The position numbers and the translations under genes were made by a program. Below, piece after piece: positions 15,753 through 23,952 of a DNA stretch of 64,000 nucleotides. The notes beneath the pieces are model-generated. The model did no database searches. It had not been told where the DNA came from and saw nothing but the letters and a program-made list of their open reading frames with translations. Every line of letters begins with the position of its first letter. The stretch's first letter is position 1. Origin of the DNA: Streptomyces lincolnensis (GTDB lineage: Bacteria; Actinomycetota; Actinomycetes; Streptomycetales; Streptomycetaceae); assembly GCF_021173675.1 (NCBI RefSeq), contig NZ_JAIHON010000010.1, forward strand, positions 124,001 to 188,000. Direction: 5' to 3'.

Positions 15753-16217
15753 TCAGCGCAGGCCGCCGCTGCCGTACGGGGCGTACAGGTCAAGCAGCCG
15801 GGTCCGGGCCGCGTGCAGCCGGTGGGCGACGACCTGCCCCACCCACTGGGAGACGGTCATGCCGAACGCCGGATCGTCCTTGCACAGGTCGCGCACGGCC
15901 GCGGCGTCGAACTCGTACGCGCGCACCGGGGAGGTGGCCTCGGCCCCCAGGTGCCACGTGTGCGGCGGGTACAACCAGGACCAGCCGACCAGCTCGTTGT
16001 GCCCGAGGGACTCGACGACGGCCGCCCTGCGGCCGGGCACGTGCATGTCGAGATCGACGGTGCCGGTGCGAATGATCCAGAACCGGTCGGCGCGGCCCCC
16101 TTCCTCGAAGAGCCGGGTGCCCTGCGGGAAGGACACCTCCCGGGCGATGTTCAGCAGCCGTTGACGGTGCTCGGCGGGCAGCGCCCGCGGCATGTGCGTC
16201 GTGGCGGGAGCGTTCAT
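15753..16217 (-). CDS. Cyclic-nucleotide-binding-domain protein (Crp-like sensor domain without HTH)
   Basis: 154 residues from ATG 16217. A single cNMP-type beta-roll domain (about 10-125): EVSFPQGTRLFEEGGRADRFWIIRTGTVDLDMHVPGR, then LGHNELVGWSWLYPP. No helix-turn-helix follows; the protein ends soon after the C-helix. It is about 65% identical by eye to the protein at 23479 inside the hydrogenase operon, a duplication. The family is often annotated Crp/Fnr-like; with no DNA-binding domain it more likely acts by protein contact. It is probably co-transcribed with the CBS-BON gene downstream. Confidence 0.85.
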   Translation of the reverse strand: MNAPATTHMPRALPAEHRQRLLNIAREVSFPQGTRLFEEGGRADRFWIIRTGTVDLDMHVPGRRAAVVESLGHNELVGWSWLYPPHTWHLGAEATSPVRAYEFDAAAVRDLCKDDPAFGMTVSQWVGQVVAHRLHAARTRLLDLYAPYGSGGLR

Positions 16218-16369
16218 GGGGTGCCTCCAGGAAGGCGGTACGTCCTTGCCTCTTCCAGAGTGGCCGTGGGCGACCGGCCGGACCATGGGCCACCCGGCCC
16301 CGGCGGGGGACGTGCGGCCCCCTCGCGTCCGGCGGCGTTTTCGGTACGACGGAGGGCGGGACGTGGGCG

Positions 16370-16397
16370 ACCCCGGCGTGGATGCTCACGCCGGGGT
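16370..16397. terminator. 11-bp stem hairpin
   Basis: ACCCCGGCGTG, loop GATGCT, CACGCCGGGGT, followed on the plus strand by TCTTCGTG. A perfect 11-bp GC-rich stem with a 6-base loop, suited to factor-independent termination in either direction. Confidence 0.6.
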
Positions 16398-16573
16398 TCT
16401 TCGTGTCGCGGGCCGGTGTCGGTGCCTCACGGCCCGCGGCACGGTGGGAAAGATCAAGGGGCGGGCGCCGGGTACGAGGTGCGCGGTTCACCGGTCATGG
16501 TCTCCTCCTCCGCCGTCACCTCCAGCGAAGCGCTCGACCCGGGCTCGTACCAGAGCTCCCCGGGCCCGATCGC

Positions 16574-16612
16574 GGGGCCGTCGGGGCCGTACCTCGGGGG
16601 ACCGGTCGGCCC
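16574..16612. promoter_or_regulatory. OsdR/DevR-type boxes upstream of the nitroreductase gene
   Basis: GGGACCGGTCGGCCC (16598-16612), with a weaker partner GGGGCCGTCGGGGCC (16574-16588), centres about 24 bp apart. They lie about 175-210 bp upstream of ATG 16786, further than the other pairs. Confidence 0.45.
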
Positions 16613-16785
16613 TGGGGGACGCGGGTGCGGGAGGTCCCGCGGAACACGCGAGTCCTCCCCGGGGCGGGGGCGACGGGCCGATGTCGGGGAGGGACGTCCG
16701 GACCGGGACAGGGTCAACAGACCCCTGTGACCCGGGGCCGGGGGCGGGGACGCTGAGGGTGGACGCTTCCCGAAGGGTGGTGCCG

Positions 16786-17778
16786 ATGATGTCCATGGCG
16801 TACCGGAATCCCGGCCGCGCGGTTCTCCACCTGGCCCGTGCCGCGGCCCTGGCACCTTCGCCGCACAACAGTCAGCCCTGGTTCTTCGCCGAGGAGGGCC
16901 ACGACCACGGCTTCGAGATCCACACCGACGCCGCCCGACGTCTGACGTGGACGGACCCGGGCGGCAGGCAGACCGTCATCGCCGGCGGTGCCGCGCTGTT
17001 CAACGTGCGGATCGCCGTACGGCAGCTGGGATTCCGGCCCGTCGTGGACGTGTTGCCGGCGCTCGGCCGGCCGGGCTATCTGGCCCGGGTGGGCTTCGGC
17101 CCGTACGCCTCGGCCACCGAGGACGAGGCGCGGATGGCCCGGGCGATCGGCCACCGGCGAACCCGTCGGGGCCCGTTCCTCCCCGGGCGACTGCCCACGA
17201 CGCTGCTCGACGACCTGCGCGAGCACGCCCGGGCCGAGGGCGCCGATCTGGAGGCCGTCGACACCTCGGACCGGTTGGCGACACTGGCGGAACTGGTACG
17301 CACCGCGGAGGATCGGCACCGGGCGGATCCCATACATGTCGCCGAACTCGCGCGCTGCGTCGGACCGTGGGGGCTGCCCGCCGCGATGTGCAGGATCCCC
17401 CCGGACCTGACGCTGCTGGCCGGCCGCGACTATCTCGGCGCGGCGCACCGGTACGTCCTCCCGGCCGGCAACCGTCGCGCCGGGACGGGAGCCGTGCTCG
17501 TGCTGTCCACCCCCGGCGACGGACCCGCGGATTGGCTACGGGCCGGGCAGGCGCTCCAGCGCGTGCTGCTGCACGCGGCGGCCCACGACGTGATGGCGGC
17601 CTTCCACACCCAGCCGCTCGAACTGTCCGACACGCGCGGTCAGGTGCGCGCACGGCTCACCCCGGGGCGCTTCCCGCAGATGGTGCTCAGGCTCGGCCAC
17701 ACGGCGCCGGCCGCCGCCGTGCCACGGCGCCCGCTCGCCGACCTGCTGGTGCGCGATCGGGCGACGGCCGGACGGTGA
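16786..17778 (+). CDS. Acg-family nitroreductase-like protein
   Basis: 330 residues. The N-terminal APSPHNSQPWFF motif (about 22-33) and the two degenerate nitroreductase halves (RTRRGPFLPG near 125, then DVMAAFHTQPLEL near 265 and RFPQMVLRLGH near 295) match the Acg family (Rv2032 of M. tuberculosis), a DosR-regulated flavin-fold protein thought to store or cover FMN rather than reduce substrates. ATG 16786 is chosen (a second ATG follows immediately). No gene follows in the same direction; hypE converges on it. Its presence is a further marker of a DosR-type regulon. Confidence 0.85.
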   Translation: MMSMAYRNPGRAVLHLARAAALAPSPHNSQPWFFAEEGHDHGFEIHTDAARRLTWTDPGGRQTVIAGGAALFNVRIAVRQLGFRPVVDVLPALGRPGYLARVGFGPYASATEDEARMARAIGHRRTRRGPFLPGRLPTTLLDDLREHARAEGADLEAVDTSDRLATLAELVRTAEDRHRADPIHVAELARCVGPWGLPAAMCRIPPDLTLLAGRDYLGAAHRYVLPAGNRRAGTGAVLVLSTPGDGPADWLRAGQALQRVLLHAAAHDVMAAFHTQPLELSDTRGQVRARLTPGRFPQMVLRLGHTAPAAAVPRRPLADLLVRDRATAGR

Positions 17779-17834
17779 CGGGTGACGACGGATCGGGGCG
17801 AAGACCACCGAGTCGGCTTTCCCGATTCCCGCCG

Positions 17835-18869
17835 TCAGCAGATGCGGGGCAACTGCTCCCCGAGCGGCATGTCCACGATGCGCCGGGCGCCCACCAGGGT
17901 CCGCAGCGTGACCCGTCCGCCGGGCCCCTCCGGCAGGACCTCGCCGATGCGTACGGCCTGCGCGCCCTCGGGCAGGGAGCGCAGGGCGTCGAGGGCCCGC
18001 CCGGCGGCGTCGGCGGCGACGAAGGCGACCATGCAGCCCTCGTTGGCGACGATCAGCGGGTCCAGCCCGAGCAGGTCACAGGCGGAGGCGACCGCCTCGG
18101 GCACGGGAACGGCGCTCTCCTCGATCTCCACGGCCACGGCCGAGTCACGGGCGATCTCGTTGAGGGCCGCGGCCAGACCGCCCCGGGTCGGGTCGCGCAG
18201 CACGTGCACCGCGCCACCGATCGGCCCCAGCGCGCGCACCAGCCGGTGCAGCGGCCGGCTGTCGGAGGCGATGTCCCCCTCGAAGCCCAGGCCCTCACGG
18301 GTGCTGAGCACGGTCGTGCCGTGCAGTCCGATCGGGCCGGACAGCAGGACCGCGTCGCCGGGGCGGGCCAGCGCGGCGGACGGGTGCAGCGAGCCGTGCC
18401 GCTGACCGACGCCGGTGGTGTTGACGAACAGCCGGTCGGCCGCGCCCCGTCCGACGACCTTGGTGTCCCCGGTGACCACCGGCACCCCGGCCTCCTGGGC
18501 CGCCTTGCCCAACGACTCCACCACGGACCGCAGTTCGGCCAGCGGCAGTCCCTCCTCGACGATGAGGGAGACGGACAGGGCCAGGGGCCACGCGCCGCGC
18601 ATGGCGAGGTCGTTGACCGTCCCGTGCACGGCCAGCGAGCCGATGTCCCCGCCGGGGAAGAACAGCGGGCTGACGACGAAGCTGTCGGTGCTGATCACCA
18701 GTTCCCGATGGCCGGGAAGCAGCGCCGCGTCCTCCAGGGGACCCGGGCCGGCGTGCAGACCCGGCAGAACGACCCGGTCGAGCAGTTCCGCCGTCAGCCG
18801 GCCGCCGGCTCCGTGTCCCAGCAGCACGACCTCGTCCTCGTGGCGCGGGGCGGGGCATTCGATGGTCAT
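17835..18869 (-). CDS. hypE: [NiFe] hydrogenase maturation protein HypE
   Basis: 344 residues, full length. HypE (PurM/AIR-synthase fold) dehydrates the S-carbamoyl group on its C-terminal cysteine to a thiocyanate, the source of the active-site CN ligands. The chain ends PRIC, exactly the carbamoylation tail required. Other signatures: GHGAGGRLTAELL, STDSFVVSPLFFPGGDIG, VNDLAMRGA, VVTGDTKVVGRG, and HVLRDPTRGGLAAALNEIA. ATG at 18869 overlaps the stop of hypD (ATGA). It is the last gene of an eight-gene operon starting at 25088. Confidence 0.96.
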   Translation of the reverse strand: MTIECPAPRHEDEVVLLGHGAGGRLTAELLDRVVLPGLHAGPGPLEDAALLPGHRELVISTDSFVVSPLFFPGGDIGSLAVHGTVNDLAMRGAWPLALSVSLIVEEGLPLAELRSVVESLGKAAQEAGVPVVTGDTKVVGRGAADRLFVNTTGVGQRHGSLHPSAALARPGDAVLLSGPIGLHGTTVLSTREGLGFEGDIASDSRPLHRLVRALGPIGGAVHVLRDPTRGGLAAALNEIARDSAVAVEIEESAVPVPEAVASACDLLGLDPLIVANEGCMVAFVAADAAGRALDALRSLPEGAQAVRIGEVLPEGPGGRVTLRTLVGARRIVDMPLGEQLPRIC

Positions 18870-19963
18870 GGCGCACTCCTGGTTCGTCCGGCCGCGTGGA
18901 AGGCGGCACAGGTCCCCTCGGACGACACCATCGGCGCGCCGAGCGGACGACGGGGCGTGCAGCGGGTGCCGTACGCGGTGCAGTCGGTGGGCAGTTTCGC
19001 CCCGGTGAGGATGGCGCCCGCGATGCACTCCGGGTCCTCGGCGGGGCACAGGCCGCCGACCGCGAAACGGCGCGCGGCGTCGAACCGGACGTAGGCGTCC
19101 GCGAGTTCGAGGCCGCTGTCGGGCAGCGCCCCGATGCCGCGCCAGGTCCGGTCGGTGACCTTGAACACCGACCGGACCGCGTCCTGGGCGGCGGTGTTGC
19201 CCGACCGGCGTACGGCCCGCACGTACTGGTTCTCCACCTCGTACCGGCCCGACTCCAGCTGCCGTACGGCCATCAGGATGCCCTCCAGCAGGTCCAGCGG
19301 CTCGAAACCGGTGACCACGATCGGTACCCGGTGCCGGGCGGCGATCGGCTCGTACTCACGCCAGCCCATCACCGCGCACACATGCCCGGCCGCCAGGAAG
19401 GCCTGCACCTCGCAGTCAGGGTCTTCGAGCAGCGCGGTCATCGCGGGCGGCACCAGGACGTGGCTGACGATCATCGAGAAGTTGGCCAGGCCCAGGCGGG
19501 CGGCGTGCAGCACCGCCATCGCGTTGGCGGGTGCCGTCGTCTCGAACCCGACCGCCAGGAAGACCACCTCGCGGTCGGGGTGCGCGGCCGCCAGGCGTAC
19601 GGCGTCCATCGGGGCGTAGACCACGCGGACGTCCGCGCCCCGGGCCCGCAGCGACAGCAGGTCGGTGTCGCTGCCGGGCACCCGCAGCATGTCGCCGAAG
19701 CTGGTGAGGATCACACCGGGGCGGGCGGCGACGGCCATGGCCCGGTCCAGGGTCTCCAGCGGGGTCACGCACACCGGGCAGCCCGGCCCGTGGATCATGC
19801 GCATGCCGGCCGGCAGCAGCTCGTCGATGCCCTGGCGGACCAGGGTGTGGGTCTGGCCACCGCACACCTCCATGATGCGCCAGGGGCGCGTGGCGGTGCC
19901 CCGCAGCTCGTCCAGCAGCCGCCGGGCGAGCACGGGATCGCGGTACTCGTCGAGGTACTTCAT
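18866..19963 (-). CDS. hypD: [NiFe] hydrogenase maturation protein HypD
   Basis: 365 residues. HypD carries a [4Fe-4S] cluster and, with HypC, holds the Fe(CN)2CO precursor. Key motifs: IMEVCGGQTHTLVRQGI (about 29-46), IHGPGCPVCVTP (about 57-68), LTSFGDMLRVPGS, VGFETTAP, and the C-terminal cluster cysteines in GGLCPAEDPECIAGAILTG and TDCTAYGTRCTP. The ATG at 19963 overlaps the stop of the preceding CBS-BON gene (ATGA), and its own stop overlaps hypE, so translation is coupled along the operon. Confidence 0.96.
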   Translation of the reverse strand: MKYLDEYRDPVLARRLLDELRGTATRPWRIMEVCGGQTHTLVRQGIDELLPAGMRMIHGPGCPVCVTPLETLDRAMAVAARPGVILTSFGDMLRVPGSDTDLLSLRARGADVRVVYAPMDAVRLAAAHPDREVVFLAVGFETTAPANAMAVLHAARLGLANFSMIVSHVLVPPAMTALLEDPDCEVQAFLAAGHVCAVMGWREYEPIAARHRVPIVVTGFEPLDLLEGILMAVRQLESGRYEVENQYVRAVRRSGNTAAQDAVRSVFKVTDRTWRGIGALPDSGLELADAYVRFDAARRFAVGGLCPAEDPECIAGAILTGAKLPTDCTAYGTRCTPRRPLGAPMVSSEGTCAAFHAAGRTRSAP

Positions 19964-20580
19964 CGGTGCGTCAGGTCCAGCCGTATGTCGACGACTCCCT
20001 CGACGGCCCGTATCGCCCGGGCCACGACGGGCACGAGCGTGCGGTCGGGCAGGGAGCCGCTGAGCACGACCACGCCTTCGCTCACCGACACCTCCAGCTC
20101 GGTGAGGACCGGCAGCCGGTCGAGGACGCCGTGCCGGATCTCCTCGGCGATCTCCTCGTCTCCCCGCAGGAAGACCTTCAGCAGGTCGCTGCGGCTGACC
20201 ACGCCCTGGAGGATGCCGATGCCGTCCACGACGGGCAGTCGTTTGACGTGCCGGCGGGCCATGATCCGGGCCGCCTCGGCGAGCGAGGCGTCGGCGTGCA
20301 CGGTCACGGCCGGCGTGCTCATCAGCTCGCCCGCCGTGACCCCGCCGGCCTTGGCCCACTCCGCCGGATCGCCCTCGTCGGTGTCCCGGAACTCCTCCTT
20401 GGGCAGCAGGTCGGCCTCGGAGACCACCCCGATCACCCGTCCCTCGCCCTCCAGGACGGGCAGTGCGCTGACCTTCCACTGGTCGATCAGCCCGACGATC
20501 TCCTTGAAGGACGCGTCGCGTCCGACGGCGATGACGGTGTGGGTCATCACATCGCTCACGGTGAAGGGGGATTCAGGCAT
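19960..20580 (-). CDS. CBS-domain pair plus BON domain protein inside the hydrogenase operon
   Basis: 206 residues from ATG 20580. CBS1 about 5-60 (VSDVMTHTVIAVGRDASFKEIVGLIDQWKVSALPVLEGEG), CBS2 about 85-140 (AGELMSTPAVTVHADASLAEAARIMARRHVKRLPVVD), BON about 150-205. It is the closest paralogue of 15063. Its start overlaps the end of the hydrogenase large-subunit gene by 8 bp and its stop overlaps hypD by 4 bp, so it is made with the hydrogenase. A role as an adenylate-sensing regulator of the enzyme or of its maturation is an attractive inference from position only. Confidence 0.9.
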   Translation of the reverse strand: MPESPFTVSDVMTHTVIAVGRDASFKEIVGLIDQWKVSALPVLEGEGRVIGVVSEADLLPKEEFRDTDEGDPAEWAKAGGVTAGELMSTPAVTVHADASLAEAARIMARRHVKRLPVVDGIGILQGVVSRSDLLKVFLRGDEEIAEEIRHGVLDRLPVLTELEVSVSEGVVVLSGSLPDRTLVPVVARAIRAVEGVVDIRLDLTHR

Positions 20581-21922
20581 CGTGGCCTCCGGGGGTGCGA
20601 ACGACCGTCAGGTCGAGGAAATGGGTGGAGCACGAGATGCACGGGTCGTGGTTGCGGATCGCCCGCTCGCACAGCGCCGTCAACTCGGCGTCCGTCGGGT
20701 CGTGTTCGGCGATGGCCTCCTGGGCCAGCCGGTGCAGGTCGTCCTCGATCGCACCCTGGTTCTGGGCGGTGGGAGGGACCAGCAGCGCGCTGGTCACGAT
20801 TCCGTCCGCGTCGATCTCGTAGCGGTGGTAGAGGAGTCCCCGGGGCGCCTCGGTGGCACCGTGGCCGGTGCCCGCGACCGCTGGGACCTCGGTGTACGGG
20901 TGCTCGGGCGGCTCGTACGTCTCGACGATCCGCAGGGCCTCGCCGACGGCGTACACCGTCTCCACCGCCCGGACGAGGACGGACCGGTACGGATTGCGGC
21001 AGACGGCGCCTTCGCGCGGATCGCCCAGACCGGCCTCGACCGCCGCCTCGATCGCGAGCGGCGACAGCCTGCTGCCGCCGACGGCGAACCGGGCGAGGGG
21101 GCCGGTGAGATGCAGGTGCCCGTCGAGCCGCGAGTGCAGGGCCGTGGAGTGCGGCACCTGGGTCTCGCGGACCCGGTGGGTGAACTCCCGCACGGGGAAG
21201 GAACCGCTGGTCCCGTCCGCGCGCAGGACGGTCGGGGTGCCGCCCTCGATGGCGTAGGTGTCCGGGTCGGCCAGCGCCAGCAGCGAGGCCTTGGTGTGCG
21301 CGTCCGGGAACCCGAACCCGGCCACCCAGCGCACGGTCGCCCAGGCGTCGTCCAGCGCCCTTTTCAACTCCTCCGACAGGGAGCGCAGTTCGGCTCGCGC
21401 CGGCACCCGGTGGAAGCCGCCCAGGCGGACGTTCACCGGATGCACGGCCCGCCCGCCCAGCAGCTCCATCAGCGCGTTGCCGGCCTTCTTCAGCCGGAGC
21501 CCGCGCTCCACCTCGGCCCGGTGCGTGCGTGCCAGGTCGATGGCGCTCGCCCGGCCAAGGAAGTCCGGAGCGTGCAGAAGATGGATGTGCAGGGCCTGGC
21601 TCTCGATCCACTCCCCGCAGTACAGCAGCCTGCGCAGCTCCCGGATCGCCGGGTCGACACTCACCCCGCAGGCGTCCTCGATCGCCGCGCACGCGCTCAT
21701 CTGGTACGCCACCGGGCAGATCCCGCACACCCGGGCGGTGATGTCGGGCGGCTCGGTGTAGGAGCGGCCCCGCAGGAACGCCTCGAAGAAGCGCGGCGGC
21801 TCGTAGATCTCCAGCCGTGCCTCGGTGACCGTGCGGCCCTGGACGTGCAGGCGCAGCGCGCCCTCACCCTCGACCCGGGAGAGCGAGCCGACGTGCAGGA
21901 CACGGGATCCACGGTGGGTCAC
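20573..21922 (-). CDS. hyhL: [NiFe] hydrogenase large (catalytic) subunit, group 3b-like
   Basis: 449 residues from GTG 21922. Nickel ligands: L1 motif ARVCGICPVAYQMSACAAIE (about 61-80) and L2 motif NHDPCISCSTHFLDL (about 426-440). A short tail follows the L2 histidine and would be the piece removed by the endopeptidase encoded at 27789. The length and the L1 form match cytoplasmic NAD(P)-linked (sulf)hydrogenases of group 3b. The GTG overlaps the stop of the small-subunit gene (GTGA). The enzyme with HyhS, HyhG and HyhB would interconvert H2 and NAD(P)H. In Mycobacterium smegmatis the equivalent Hyh is induced in hypoxia under DosR. Confidence 0.94.
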   Translation of the reverse strand: MTHRGSRVLHVGSLSRVEGEGALRLHVQGRTVTEARLEIYEPPRFFEAFLRGRSYTEPPDITARVCGICPVAYQMSACAAIEDACGVSVDPAIRELRRLLYCGEWIESQALHIHLLHAPDFLGRASAIDLARTHRAEVERGLRLKKAGNALMELLGGRAVHPVNVRLGGFHRVPARAELRSLSEELKRALDDAWATVRWVAGFGFPDAHTKASLLALADPDTYAIEGGTPTVLRADGTSGSFPVREFTHRVRETQVPHSTALHSRLDGHLHLTGPLARFAVGGSRLSPLAIEAAVEAGLGDPREGAVCRNPYRSVLVRAVETVYAVGEALRIVETYEPPEHPYTEVPAVAGTGHGATEAPRGLLYHRYEIDADGIVTSALLVPPTAQNQGAIEDDLHRLAQEAIAEHDPTDAELTALCERAIRNHDPCISCSTHFLDLTVVRTPGGHDA

Positions 21923-22674
21923 GACCTCAGCTCCTTGTCGAAGGCGGCGGTGTTGAAGGTGTGCAGGAAGCGCTCCACGGCGTCCTCGTCGAGGCCGTCG
22001 CGGCGCAGCAGCGGGATCAGCGCGGGCAGGTTGACCGAACCGGACGGTCCGAAGCAGCCGAAGCAGCCCCGCCGGTACGCCGGGCACAGCGCCCCGCAGC
22101 CGGCGTGGGTGACCGGCCCCAGGCAGGGTGTGCCGTGGGCCACCGTGACGCACACCGTGCCGCGCCGTTTGCACTCGAAGCACACGCTGTGGTTCGGCAC
22201 GTCGGGTTTGCGCCCGGCGAGGAACGCGGTGATCACTTCGAGGAACTGGCGCCGGTCGACCGGGCAGCCGCGCAGTTCGAAGTCGACGTCCACGTGGTCC
22301 GACACGGGTGTGGAGGTGGCGAGCGCGGAGATGTACTCGGGGTGTGCGTAGACGGTGCGCCGGTACTCGTCGACGTCCGCGAGGTTCCGGAGGGCCTGGA
22401 TGCCGCCGGCGGTCGCGCAGGCGCCGATCGTCACCAGATGGCGGGAGGCGGCGCGGATCGCGCGGACGCGCTCGGCGTCCTCGGCGGTGGTGACCGAGCC
22501 CTCGACGAGGGTCAGGTCGTAGGGGCCGGGGAGTACCGCGCTGGAGGCCTCCAGGAAGTGGGAGATCTCCACCGCGCCCGCCAGGGCGAGCAGTTCGTCC
22601 TCGCAGTTCAGCAGGGTGAGCTGGCAGCCGTCGCAGGAGGCCAGTTTGAACACGGCGAGCTTGGGTGCGCTCAT
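21919..22674 (-). CDS. hyhS: [NiFe] hydrogenase small (electron-transfer) subunit, group 3b-like
   Basis: 251 residues. Iron-sulfur ligands are visible in KLASCDGCQLTLLN (about 10-23), VTIGACATAGGI (about 80), RGCPVDRRQF (about 134), VCFECKRRGTVC (about 163) and GTPCLGPVTHAGCGALCPAYRRGCFGCFGPSG (split here only for description; about 180-211). There is no Tat signal, so the enzyme is cytoplasmic. It sits between hyhG (start of hyhS 2 bp after the hyhG stop) and hyhL (4-bp overlap). Confidence 0.94.
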   Translation of the reverse strand: MSAPKLAVFKLASCDGCQLTLLNCEDELLALAGAVEISHFLEASSAVLPGPYDLTLVEGSVTTAEDAERVRAIRAASRHLVTIGACATAGGIQALRNLADVDEYRRTVYAHPEYISALATSTPVSDHVDVDFELRGCPVDRRQFLEVITAFLAGRKPDVPNHSVCFECKRRGTVCVTVAHGTPCLGPVTHAGCGALCPAYRRGCFGCFGPSGSVNLPALIPLLRRDGLDEDAVERFLHTFNTAAFDKELRS

Positions 22675-22675
22675 C

Positions 22676-23482
22676 TCACAACTCCCTCACCGACAGCAGG
22701 GGTGCGGCCCGGTCCCAGCCGACGACCGGTCCGTCCCGGCAGACCAGCAGCGGACCGAGCTGGCAGTGTCCGCACGTCCCGGTGGCACAGCGCATGGTGC
22801 GCTCCAGCGAGACCCGGATCCGCTCCGGCGGCACGCCGCGGTGGGCCAGGTCGCGGGCCGTGGCCCGGATCATCGGCTCGGGTCCGCAGACGAAGGCCCA
22901 GGCCGTATCGGGGTCGAAGGGCGCCCGGCCGAGCAGCTGGGTGACCACGCCCACGTCCCCGTGCCACGTCGGGTCCGGCCAGTCCACCGTCACGCCGGTG
23001 TACGCCGTGGGCCACAGATCCAGCTCCGTGCGGGCGATCAGGTCGGCCGGGGTACGAGCCCCCACCAGGACACTCAGCCGACGGTAGGCGCGGGATCCGG
23101 CCAGCGCGCCCAGCACGAGCGGCCTGAGAGGGGCCAGCCCGATGCCTCCGGCGACCACCAGCACGTCGCCCCCGCGCGCCCGCGGAAGCTCCCAGCTCGA
23201 TCCGTACGGACCGCGCAGACCGACGACGTCCCCCACGCGGGCCGCGCACAGTCCCTCAGACACGGCTCCCACGCTGCGGATCGTGTGCGCGAGGCCGCCC
23301 GTGGACTGTACGGAACTCACCGACAGGGGGATCTCACCGCGGCCGAAGCAGTGCACCATCGCGAACTGCCCCGGAGCGAAGTCGGCGAGCGCCTCCCCGA
23401 CCGGTTCCAGTCGCAGGGTCACCGACTCCGAGGTCTCCCGCCGGCGGTCGACCACGAGATACGGAACGGGCACCGCGGTCAT
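22676..23482 (-). CDS. hyhG: Hydrogenase gamma subunit, FAD/NAD(P)-binding reductase with [2Fe-2S] motif
   Basis: 268 residues. A ferredoxin-reductase-like FAD domain (about 1-100, FAPGQFAMVHCFGRGEIPLSVSS), an NAD(P) domain (about 105-225, VVAGGIGLAPLRPLV, then CGPEPMI) and a C-terminal cysteine cluster MRCATGTCGHCQLGPLLVC (about 232-250) typical of HydG/HyhG and PyrK-like proteins. It passes electrons between NAD(P)H and the iron-sulfur chain of the hydrogenase. It overlaps the cyclic-nucleotide-domain gene upstream by 4 bp. Confidence 0.92.
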   Translation of the reverse strand: MTAVPVPYLVVDRRRETSESVTLRLEPVGEALADFAPGQFAMVHCFGRGEIPLSVSSVQSTGGLAHTIRSVGAVSEGLCAARVGDVVGLRGPYGSSWELPRARGGDVLVVAGGIGLAPLRPLVLGALAGSRAYRRLSVLVGARTPADLIARTELDLWPTAYTGVTVDWPDPTWHGDVGVVTQLLGRAPFDPDTAWAFVCGPEPMIRATARDLAHRGVPPERIRVSLERTMRCATGTCGHCQLGPLLVCRDGPVVGWDRAAPLLSVREL

Positions 23483-23952
23483 GGCGCACCACCGGCGGTG
23501 AAGACGGCGGGGGAGCCGTACAGGTCGACCAGCCGGGCGCGGGCCGCGTTCAGCCGGTGGGACAGCACGCCGCCGACCCAGCGACCGACCGCGCGGCCGA
23601 ACTCGGGGTCGTCGTCACACATCAGACGCACGGCGACGGCGTCGAACTCGTAGGCCCGCACCCGGGTCGTCGCCACGGCGCCCAGCTGCCAGACGTACGG
23701 CTCGAACAGCCACGACCAGCCCACGAGGTCGCCGGTGCCCAGCGTCTCGACGAGGGGCGTGCGACGGCCGGGCACGTGCATGTCGAGGCCGACCGTGCCC
23801 TCGCGGACGATCCAGAAGCGGTCGGCGCGCCCGCCCTCCTCGAACAGCCGGGCGCCCGGCGGCAGTTCGGCCTCGCGGGCGACACGCAGCAGCCGTTCCC
23901 GGTGCTCGGCGGGCAGCGCGTGCTCCAGGCGCAGGGTGATCGAAGGGGTCAT
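23479..23952 (-). CDS. Cyclic-nucleotide-binding-domain protein inside the hydrogenase operon
   Basis: 157 residues from ATG 23952. One cNMP beta-roll domain (PPGARLFEEGGRADRFWIVREGTVGLDMHVPGR, then GDLVGWSWLFEP), no HTH. It is a close paralogue of the protein at 15753. Its ATG overlaps the stop of hyhB and its stop overlaps hyhG, so it is an integral member of the operon. A gene of this kind lies in the same place in other group 3b hydrogenase operons of actinobacteria, to my recollection. The role is unknown; sensing a ligand to tune the enzyme is inference. Confidence 0.87.
   Translation of the reverse strand: MTPSITLRLEHALPAEHRERLLRVAREAELPPGARLFEEGGRADRFWIVREGTVGLDMHVPGRRTPLVETLGTGDLVGWSWLFEPYVWQLGAVATTRVRAYEFDAVAVRLMCDDDPEFGRAVGRWVGGVLSHRLNAARARLVDLYGSPAVFTAGGAP

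Larger units (their letters stand above)
16218..16785. other. 568-bp intergenic region with boxes and a strong hairpin
   Basis: Between the divergent cyclic-nucleotide-domain gene and the nitroreductase. It holds weak box-like sequences near 16268-16291, the hairpin at 16370-16397, and the boxes near 16574-16612. On the minus strand a very short frame (about 16454-16560, ending TGEPRTSYPAPAP) is followed by the hairpin and preceded by a GGAGGAGGAGACC ribosome-site-like run; it might be a small peptide gene, but I cannot support a product. Otherwise nothing recognisable. Confidence 0.4.

Noticed and set aside
18896..22351. Long rightward open frame (about 1150 codons) opposite hypD, CBS-BON and hyhL
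   Set aside because: Shadow of the hydrogenase genes; its sequence has no domain, and motifs on the other strand are unmistakable.
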